In this document: in pieces, positions 1-5,800 of the stretch
How the letters are laid out: the number at the start of each line of letters is the position of its first letter
Numbering within the stretch: position 1 is the stretch's first letter
Assembly: GCA_017648225.1 (NCBI GenBank)
Contig: JAGCJE010000096.1
Location: forward strand, 1 to 8,366
DNA from: Kiritimatiellia bacterium
GTDB lineage: Bacteria > Verrucomicrobiota > Kiritimatiellia > RFP12 > UBA1067
Reading direction: 5' to 3'
DNA length: 8,366 bases
Notes under the pieces: model-generated
Databases searched by the model: none
What the model saw: the letters and a program-made list of their open reading frames with translations, nothing else
What the model was told of the DNA's origin: nothing
Position numbers and translations under genes: made by a program

Positions 1-40
1 TAAGGTCGCGGGCTTTGTTCTTTTTGGTGCGGAGGCGCTG

Positions 41-106
41 GGCTAGATTGGGTAGAGAAGGCTAGATTAGCTAGAGGTGCTAGAGAGGCTAGAATAGCGA
101 GGGAGG
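41..106. repeat. Degenerate tandem repeat, 9-bp period, CTAGANNNG
   Basis: Units begin at 43, 52, 62, 71, 80, 89 and 98: CTAGATTGG, GTAGAGAAG, CTAGATTAG, CTAGAGGTG, CTAGAGAGG, CTAGAATAG, CGAGGGAGG. There is one extra G between units two and three. The first five positions are nearly constant and the rest vary. An 11-bp piece, TAGATTGGGTA (44-54), recurs at 150-160 where it runs into the -10 box of the downstream promoter. Its role is unknown. It could be a slippage-derived minisatellite or a cluster of binding sites. Confidence 0.75.
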
Positions 107-135
107 GGACGAAAGCTTTTTTAGGAACTTCGATG

Positions 136-164
136 TTGCATGATTTGGGTAGATTGGGTATAAT
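136..164 (+). promoter_or_regulatory. Sigma70-type promoter for the 612-residue exported protein
   Basis: A perfect TATAAT (-10) at 159-164 lies 17 bp after TTGCAT (136-141), a weaker -35 box matching TTGACA at three of six positions. Transcription would start near 171 and give a leader of about 35 bases that contains an AAGGG ribosome binding site. The -10 box overlaps the end of a TAGATTGGGTA copy shared with the tandem repeat upstream. Spacing and the consensus -10 make this a good candidate, but no transcript data support it. Confidence 0.6.
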
Positions 165-205
165 TCAAAATGGTGTAGTTTGTAAAATATAAAAAGGGTC
201 GTAAA

Positions 206-2044
206 ATGAAAGAGATATTATTGAGTAAAATTAAGCGCTTAGCGGTTGCGATGTTCGCCGCGCTTTGCGTCGGTAATGTGTGGGGTGCGTATGCAGTGTT
301 AAAGAACAGTAATGCGCGGATAGAGGACGGTGACTTTAAGTTTACAACCCTAATTACGCAAATGGGTTCAGAATCAACCAGATATGGCTTTTTAGATGCT
401 GAGGTATGGAATGATAAAAATGAAGTTGTAATTCCTTCTACTAGGCTTATTAATGGGCAAGTTTTTGCCAACAAATCGAATGGTTATAAAGCTTCTTTTG
501 ATTGTGTTTTCGAGGACGTTGGAACGACGACTGGGTGTTCTACGATTGAAGAATTTTATGACAAGGGCTATTGTGTAAAACTAACCTTCAATGGTACAAA
601 AAAGACTACGTATACCGAACTTGATTGTCCTGCATGGGAAGATCTCGTTTTTTGTGGTTCCAGGATAACATCATTGAATGCAACATTTACTGTTAATCCA
701 AAGGAATTTATTATATCGGGCGAATACGATAAAACTGCCGGTATTACGGATATTGAGTTTCAGTATGCGCTTAATGATGCATCGATGAGCAACCCTAAAA
801 CGCAGGGGGCTGATATCAACGAAGAAGGGACATTTGAGTTACGGATACCATATCAGTCGGAAACTGATATCATGTACTATAAAGCAATAGTAGTAAAAAC
901 CGGAGAAAAAAGAGTGCTTCATAGAAATCCGGAAAATGCTATTCAAACCTATGAAATGTTTGTTCATGAGGGAAGTGCCGCTTATACATGGACGGGGGCT
1001 TCCGATAAGTTTTGGAATAACGCGCTTAACTGGACTTATGAAGGTGAAAGTAAGTTGGGATATCCAGGATTAGTCAATCATTGGAATTATTATGTTTCCA
1101 AGGCAAGTTTCAATAGCGATGCAGAAGTGGATTTAAACGGTGGTAAGTATTTTCTTTGGGATAATAATCGCGGCTTTTCGATGGCCGAGGGTATTACGGT
1201 TAAGATTAAAAATGGAACCTTAGGTTTTCAGCCGCATGATGACGGATCTCCTGTCACATTAAATTTTGGCAAGAAAAATTCTATATTGCATTTGAATAAT
1301 GTGGCGATGCCGTATAATGACGAAGAAATATATGACAAAACGATGGCGCGGTATAAAGAATATGACGTTATGTTAGTTGCCGATTCTACGGTGATTGTTG
1401 AGGGAAATCAAGAATACATCTGGAGATTTTATCCTGGCAATGCGAGAACCAAGTTTAAGGTCGCAAATGGAATTATACAAATGAAGCACAGAAAAAAAGA
1501 ACCTGGTGCGGATTCGGAAGTTGAGATTTCAAATGCGGTTTGGGTCCTTTCAACTTGCATTCAGACAGCAGAGGGATTTCCAATAGAATCATGTCAATAT
1601 GGCTTGGCGAAGAAGACGATTTTTAGAGACGGTCCTGATCGTCAGGCGCAACTGATATTTCGTGAAAAGCATACGTCGGGTTCGTATTATAATTTGAAAC
1701 TCGTCGGCACGTATGATTTTAAGCCTCTTCAGTCGAAAATGCCTTACATCACGCCGTATTTGACAGCAGGAGGGTTGTCGACGGGAGATGCTTGCACGAT
1801 TAGCGTCGATGCAAGCGATTTGGAAGGCTATGCGAAGATTCCTCTTATGAAGTTTACGTCAGGAGGTGGTAATGTCACCGCCGCTATGAATACGATGGTG
1901 ACTGATGAGAGCAAGCTTGTCGTTACGGCGAACGGGAGGAACGTTAAGACTCGTCAGCGCGCGAGATTGGTGTGGGATGCAACGGCGAAGACGTTGTATT
2001 ACGAACAGGATCCTGTTAAGGGATTTAGGGTGATTGTTAGGTAG
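206..2044 (+). CDS. Exported protein of unknown function, 612 residues
   Basis: I do not recognise this as a named gene. Residues 1-27 form a Sec-type signal peptide: a basic start (MKEILLSKIKR), then the hydrophobic AVAMFAALCVG, with likely cleavage near VWG-A or GA-Y. The start at 206 is preferred because AAGGG (194-198) lies 7 bases upstream and the charged n-region would be lost from the next ATG at 251. The mature part is rich in alternating polar and hydrophobic stretches, as in beta-sandwich or beta-helix proteins. Residues 260-276 carry YTWTG, then W270 and NW276, a pattern seen in passenger regions of autotransporter-like and other surface repeat proteins; the stretch after it (about 300-360) reads like beta-helix rungs. 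No catalytic motif, LPXTG, PEP-CTERM or transmembrane anchor is visible; the protein ends GFRVIVR. The middle of the gene looks more AT-rich than its ends. A surface or secreted structural or binding role is inferred only. Confidence 0.85.
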   Translation: MKEILLSKIKRLAVAMFAALCVGNVWGAYAVLKNSNARIEDGDFKFTTLITQMGSESTRYGFLDAEVWNDKNEVVIPSTRLINGQVFANKSNGYKASFDCVFEDVGTTTGCSTIEEFYDKGYCVKLTFNGTKKTTYTELDCPAWEDLVFCGSRITSLNATFTVNPKEFIISGEYDKTAGITDIEFQYALNDASMSNPKTQGADINEEGTFELRIPYQSETDIMYYKAIVVKTGEKRVLHRNPENAIQTYEMFVHEGSAAYTWTGASDKFWNNALNWTYEGESKLGYPGLVNHWNYYVSKASFNSDAEVDLNGGKYFLWDNNRGFSMAEGITVKIKNGTLGFQPHDDGSPVTLNFGKKNSILHLNNVAMPYNDEEIYDKTMARYKEYDVMLVADSTVIVEGNQEYIWRFYPGNARTKFKVANGIIQMKHRKKEPGADSEVEISNAVWVLSTCIQTAEGFPIESCQYGLAKKTIFRDGPDRQAQLIFREKHTSGSYYNLKLVGTYDFKPLQSKMPYITPYLTAGGLSTGDACTISVDASDLEGYAKIPLMKFTSGGGNVTAAMNTMVTDESKLVVTANGRNVKTRQRARLVWDATAKTLYYEQDPVKGFRVIVR

Positions 2045-2077
2045 GGGTTAGGAGTCAGGGTATCCGCCCCTTGTGGG

Positions 2078-2104
2078 TGCTCGCAACCCATAGGGACGCG
2101 AGCA
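2078..2104. repeat. Hairpin, 7-bp stem with inner CCC-ATA-GGG
   Basis: TGCTCGC (2078-2084) pairs perfectly with GCGAGCA (2098-2104). Inside, CCC (2087-2089) and GGG (2093-2095) can pair around an ATA loop. It lies 34 bases after the stop codon at 2042-2044. Without a T-run it is not a standard intrinsic terminator, although it could protect the 3' end of a transcript. Confidence 0.65.
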
Positions 2105-2105
2105 A

Positions 2106-2123
2106 GCCTCGCGACTGCGAGGC
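2106..2123. repeat. Perfect 7-bp hairpin with GACT loop
   Basis: GCCTCGC (2106-2112) and GCGAGGC (2117-2123) are exact complements around GACT. It sits one base after the preceding hairpin. No T-run follows, so it is described as a palindrome and not as a terminator. Confidence 0.7.
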
Positions 2124-2164
2124 CGAGTTAGGAGTTAGTGCGGCTTTGCGGCGGTACACGAAAG

Positions 2165-2288
2165 CTGAGGGGGCGGCAAATCGCTGACGCGATTTACGAC
2201 GAGCCAATTCGCTTAAGGGCTTGATGCTGACGCATCGCCCAAAGCGAATCGTCTCGTCTAAAGCCTACGGCTTTTGCCGCGTCCTCAG
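2165..2288. mobile_element. 124-bp branched palindromic element, MITE- or REP-like, bounded by 9-bp direct repeats
   Basis: The ends pair as CTGAGG (2165-2170) with CCTCAG (2283-2288), then GCGGCAAA (2173-2180) with TTTGCCGC (2273-2280). Within this stem are three arms. Arm A is AAATCGC-TGAC-GCGATTT (2178-2195). The central arm pairs GACGAG (2198-2203) with CTCGTC (2253-2258), ATTCGCTT (2207-2214) with AAGCGAAT (2242-2249), GGGC (2217-2220) with GCCC (2237-2240), and GATGC-TGAC-GCATC (2223-2236). Arm B is AAAGCC-TAC-GGCTTT (2260-2274). ACACGAAAG lies directly on both sides (2156-2164, 2289-2297), as a target duplication would. There is no coding content, so mobility would need a transposase elsewhere. 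The fold is seen directly; the mobile-element reading is inferred. Confidence 0.5.
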
Positions 2289-2297
2289 ACACGAAAG

Positions 2298-2306
2298 CCC
2301 TACGGG
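2298..2306. repeat. Mini-palindrome CCC-TAC-GGG
   Basis: A 3-bp stem around TAC, lying between two ACACGAAA copies. Its TAC loop matches that of arm B in the neighbouring branched palindrome. Alone it is too short to mean much; it matters only as part of the local pattern. Confidence 0.4.
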
Positions 2307-2408
2307 ACACGAAAAGACACAAAAAAGCAATATTTGAGGGGCTGAGTACAATCTATGAAGTTTGTCAATTTATGCAAAACGCGGCGAACGATGCTAATGA
2401 CGCGTATC

Positions 2409-2539
2409 AACTTAACCAATCATAGCCTTACGAAGTAGATTGTAAAAGGAAGGGCATAAGATGGTCAGAGTTATTTTCTTTGTCAATCTTATGCTAATGC
2501 TATTACATCCACTTCGTGTTTGCTAAGATTGGTTAAGTT
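2409..2539. repeat. 131-bp imperfect hairpin with attC-like ends
   Basis: The arms begin with a perfect 13-bp inverted repeat, AACTTAACCAATC (2409-2421) and GATTGGTTAAGTT (2527-2539). Pairing resumes as TAGC/GCTA (2423-2426, 2522-2525), ACGAAGT/ACTTCGT (2430-2436, 2511-2517) and GAT/ATC (2438-2440, 2507-2509). After an unpaired T2441 it continues with GTAA/TTAC (2442-2445, 2503-2506) and GCATAAGAT/ATCTTATGC (2454-2462, 2486-2494). Weaker pairing follows to a TTATTTT loop (2471-2477). The outermost bases ACTTAAC (2410-2416) and GTTAAGT (2532-2538) fit the integron attC core boxes RYYYAAC and GTTRRRY, and a span of 129 bp is within the attC size range. No integrase or cassette gene is seen, and the bases next to the cores are paired, which is unusual for attC. 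It may instead be a structured RNA or a MITE. Confidence 0.6.
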
Positions 2540-2705
2540 TGTTTACTTCAGTTCCATCGCGCTTCATCTAAGCAAGACGCAAAGGATAAACATCCATTGT
2601 TCACCTTCACCTTTTAACTTCACCTAAACTTTATACCTCGTAAATCCATTTTCATTCTTCGACAGAATGTACTCACTATCTCTAGTGTTGTGCTTTTCGT
2701 GTACC

Positions 2706-2722
2706 GCGCCCGGAGGCGCCTC
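2706..2722. repeat. GC-rich palindrome just upstream of the second promoter
   Basis: GCGCC-CGGA-GGCGC (2706-2719) can fold as a hairpin and overlaps the 10-bp perfect palindrome GAGGCGCCTC (2713-2722). It ends ten bases before the -35 box at 2733, a position where an operator could sit. There is no evidence of a cognate regulator. Confidence 0.4.
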
Positions 2723-2732
2723 TAATTTCTGA

Positions 2733-2760
2733 TTGACGCGTTTCGGGTGGATATGATAAT
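2733..2760 (+). promoter_or_regulatory. Sigma70-type promoter for the giant exported protein
   Basis: TTGACG (2733-2738, five of six to consensus) and GATAAT (2755-2760, five of six) are separated by 16 bp. Transcription would begin near 2767 and leave a leader of about 105 bases before the ATG at 2872. The leader contains GTTGTAAAAT (2841-2850), similar to GTTTGTAAAAT in the leader of the upstream gene (178-188). This implies the two genes need not share a transcript. Confidence 0.55.
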
Positions 2761-2871
2761 ATGGCACAGATACATGTATTAGAAGGATTCTGCCTTGATA
2801 AAATCAGGGCTGAGTTTGTCGTACGATAAAATGTAGATAAGTTGTAAAATGCCCGTAAATAAAGGCTAAAT

Positions 2872-5800
2872 ATGAGGTTGATAAGCGCTAGAGGCCTCTT
2901 TAAAACGCTAACCGCGTTCACCGCGGTTATAGGGTCGCTTTTTGCTCGCGGGGCCTCGTTTGAGGTCGCAAGCCCAGCGGACATTGAAAAATATGCCGCC
3001 GCGACGGGCGGAGATGAGGTGCGTAAAATCGATAATGGCGACGGAACTATCGACTTTATCCATATCTTTACGAATACTGCTTCGACCGCGAATTTTACCG
3101 TACCCGCGATGAACGCGATTCGTAGCGCTTCGGGCAGAATTCTCGTTGTCGGCGGCGGCGCGGGCGGTTCCGGCGACTGCGGTGGCGGTGGCGGCGCGGG
3201 CGGTCTAATCTACAAGGACGCTATTAATCTCGCATCGGGTACTGTTACGGTAGGTGCGGGCGGTGCGCAGTCCGAGAGTGGCGCTACCGGCAATAATGGC
3301 GAGAATACCGTTTTAACGCTTGGCTCGACTACGTATACTGCACTTGGTGGCGGTACGGGCGGCAAGTGGGGCGCGTACGCTGGTGTTGATGGCGGCTCCG
3401 GCGGCGGATCCTCGAGTGGGGATACGAATCAAAATACGCCTGGTCAAGGTTTGCAGTCATCCTCTGCCTCGGGCGGGTTCGGTAATTCTGGCGGTCGCGG
3501 CGGCCCTAACGATATGGGCGGCGGCGGCGGCGGTGCAGGCAGCGCAGGCGTTGATGCTACGGGTGAGATTGCTGGCGATGGCGGCGAAGGCTTAGAATAT
3601 GATATTTCGGGCGAAATGGCGTTTTATGCTGCCGGCGGCGGCGGTGCGGCTACACATGGTAGAACTTTAGGTAAGGGCGGCAGCGGTATCGGCGGCGACG
3701 GCTTAAACAACAAAGGGGCGAATCCTGCGGGCGCAGGTAAGGCGGGTACGGGCTCTGGCGGCGGCGGTGGCGGCGGCGGCGGTTCGGGTACGTCTATCGG
3801 CGGCGCGGGCGGATCGGGCGTTGTTATTATCCGTTATGCTGTAAAAACGCCTATAGATGTATCGGAAAATGTTCAAAATAAAGTATATTCGTTTAAAGAT
3901 ACGGCATCAGGGACGATATTTAATCTCCCGAAAGCGGTTAAGGCCGATGTTCTCGTTGTCGGCGGCGGTGGCGCAGGTGCGAATCCTGGTGCGGCTAGCA
4001 ATGCGCAAGGTGGTGCTGGCGGCGGCGGCGCTGGTGGAATGATAGAGGCTCAAGGGGTTTATTTAGAAGCGGGTTCATACGATATTATAGTCGGCAACGG
4101 CGGTATTTCGCCTTCGGCGCAGGGTACTGGCGGAAACGGTGAGGCTTCTAAGATTTTATTTTCAGGCATTGCGAAGTATGAAGCGCTTGGCGGTGGCGGT
4201 GGCGGTATAAAATCTGCAGGTAATAATGGTGGTTCAGGCGGTGGTGGATCTAAGGCTGACGGTGGTGCAGGGACGAGCGGACAAGGTTTCGCCGGGGGTA
4301 ATGGTCTTCATAACCGCGCAGGCGGCGGCGGTGGTGGTGCTGGTGGTAATGGGGGTGATACAACTGCATTAAATATAGCAGGTATTGGAGGTTTTGGTAA
4401 AGCCTCGTCTATTACTGGGCCAGAAGTAATTTATGCAGCAGGCGGTGGTGGTGGTACGCGTGCAGGCGCAGCTTCGGCATTAGGCGGCAGCGGTATTGGC
4501 GGTAATGGCGGCTATAGCGGCGGCGCGGCGACTGACGGTAAGAAGAATACAGGTTCTGGCGGCGGTGGCGGAAGCCTTGATACTAAAGGTGGTGACGGCG
4601 GTAGCGGTATTGTTATTATCCGTGTTATTGACGTAATGCCAGATAGGCCAGACGAGAATTACGATTTCGATTATGACGGTAAAAAACACGTCATTTATAA
4701 GGGCGGCAATGGAGTTACGATTACCAAAGACGGCGTAGAAGTAAGCGAAATCGCGGTAAAAGACGCTGGAACTTATAATTATGAGGTGACTCTTAAAGAG
4801 GGTTATAAGTGGGGAGATTTAACGGATAATTCGCCTATTAATGTTACTGTAACAGTTAGTGCGCCTCAGGTTACGGTTGAATCGCTTTCAATCGAGCAGT
4901 GGCAGGCGGGTCAGACGCCTAAGAAGCCTAATGTCGTTACGACGCCCTTCCAGGTTGGCGAGAGCGACTATATCGTAAAGTATTCGCCTAAGGGTGTGAA
5001 CAACTGGACGGAAGCGGCGCCTACAGAGGCTGGCGAATATGATGTTACAATTGAGTTTAAGGAGACAAATAACTTTACCGTTACGGGTACGATTCGCGTA
5101 ACGAGCGTTACGCTTTGGGCGTGGAACGACAGCGATAAGTATTTAGATTCGCTCGGTTATCACGCTAAAATTACGATTAACGCGACTAACGAGACGCCGC
5201 TCGTAAACTTCCCGATGCTTATTAAGATCAAGGAGGGGACTCCCAAGGGCTTTGAGTATAAATATGCCAATCCCGACGGATCGGATATCAGGTTTATCGA
5301 CTCGAACGGTAATATCCTCGCGCATGAAATTGATACGTGGGATACGGCGGGAGAGAGTATCTTTTGGGTAAAAGTTCCGCAATACTTTAAGGGCGCGACG
5401 ATTACGATGTGCTGGGGCGAACTCGTTGATAAGATAGTTCCCGCGGCGAAGGATCCTAAGGAGGTCTGGTCGGAGTATGTCGGCGTTTGGCACATGGATG
5501 ATGCTGAAGATGCCAAGAATGGCGGTGTCGGTACATTTGGTTCAAATACTTCGGAATATAATGGTCCAATCGGTAAGGCTCGCGGCAATAAGAGTAATTC
5601 CGGAGGTGCGATTTTATCAGCTACTAACCGCGAGAGTATTGATGCGATGAATACTCTCAACGGTAATACAGATCCTGAAAGTGGGGCAGAGAGAGGTTCT
5701 CACTCTAAAACATTTACAGCTTCGTTCTGGGTTTATCTTACCGGAGATTCGTCTGCAAATGCGATGATTATTTCACGAAAGACTTCCACAGGAGATCAAG

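Larger units (their letters stand above)
1..205. other. Non-coding 5' region upstream of the first gene
   Basis: No convincing gene lies here. The stretch holds the 9-bp-period repeat at 41-106, a promoter at 136-164 and the leader of the gene starting at 206. The window opens with TAA, which could be the stop codon of an upstream + strand gene, but nothing before it is visible. The T-run at 117-122 after GAAAGC is not preceded by a hairpin I can find, so I do not call a terminator. Confidence 0.7.
2047..2135. repeat. 9-bp direct repeat GTTAGGAGT flanking tandem hairpins
   Basis: GTTAGGAGT occurs at 2047-2055 and 2127-2135, and similarity continues after each copy (CAGGG against TAGTG). Between them are two strong hairpins. 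The arrangement looks like a small palindromic insertion with a duplicated target, but a pre-existing tandem GTTAGGAGT repeat split by palindromic DNA is equally possible. Confidence 0.55.
2156..2324. repeat. ACACGAAA repeat copies interrupted by palindromes
   Basis: ACACGAAAG occurs at 2156-2164 and 2289-2297, ACACGAAAA at 2307-2315, and a degenerate ACACAAAA at 2317-2324. Removing the palindromes at 2165-2288 and 2298-2306 would leave an almost continuous tandem array of this unit. The second palindrome, CCC-TAC-GGG, sits exactly between two copies. Confidence 0.65.
2151..2707. repeat. Inverted repeat pair GCGGTACACGAAA(A)GC bracketing 557 bp
   Basis: GCGGTACACGAAAGC at 2151-2165 is repeated in inverse orientation as GCTTTTCGTGTACCGC at 2692-2707, differing by one extra base. 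The enclosed DNA contains the branched palindrome and the long hairpin but no gene. The ends could be terminal inverted repeats of a non-autonomous element, or simply two copies of the ACACGAAA repeat that also occurs inside at 2289 and 2307. I favour the second reading slightly because of those extra copies. Confidence 0.45.
2045..2871. other. 827-bp repeat-rich intergenic region
   Basis: No open frame of useful length fits here. The interval is a mosaic: GTTAGGAGT direct repeats around two hairpins (2047-2135), a branched palindrome (2165-2288), ACACGAAA copies (2156-2324), a long hairpin (2409-2539), and a promoter (2733-2760). Bases 2540-2690 hold little: three TTCACC copies at 2600-2605, 2606-2611 and 2619-2624, with no gene or strong fold seen. 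The bracketing inverted repeat (2151-2165 and 2692-2707) suggests that part of it may be inserted DNA. Confidence 0.75.

Noticed and set aside
41..106. CRISPR array
   Set aside because: The unit is only 9 bp with no spacers.
2106..2123. Intrinsic terminator for the first gene
   Set aside because: The stem is strong but CGAGTTAGG follows instead of a T-run, so it does not meet the definition.
2165..2288. tRNA, because the fold resembles a cloverleaf
   Set aside because: It is too long, the arm lengths are wrong, and there is no T-loop, anticodon loop or acceptor end pattern.
2355..2438. 27-codon frame MKFVNLCKTRR... entering the long hairpin
   Set aside because: Short, no convincing ribosome binding site, and its second half is the arm of the inverted repeat.
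2761..2829. Possible 22-codon upstream ORF (MAQIHVLEGF...)
   Set aside because: Its ATG lies before the transcription start expected from the promoter at 2733-2760, so it would not be in that transcript; no similarity recognised.
2682..2984. - strand 100-codon frame across the promoter and start of the giant gene
   Set aside because: It runs antisense through the signal peptide and a palindrome, with a composition that resembles no protein family.
3320..4042. Two + strand open frames within the glycine-rich region (3320-3595 and 3857-4042)
   Set aside because: They are out-of-frame readings of GGC/GGT runs inside the giant gene, giving alanine- and arginine-rich low-complexity products without a plausible start context.
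5143..5660. Overlapping - strand open frames opposite the DUF2341 and LamG-like region
   Set aside because: They lie antisense to clearly recognisable in-frame domains and show no motif or ribosome binding site of their own.
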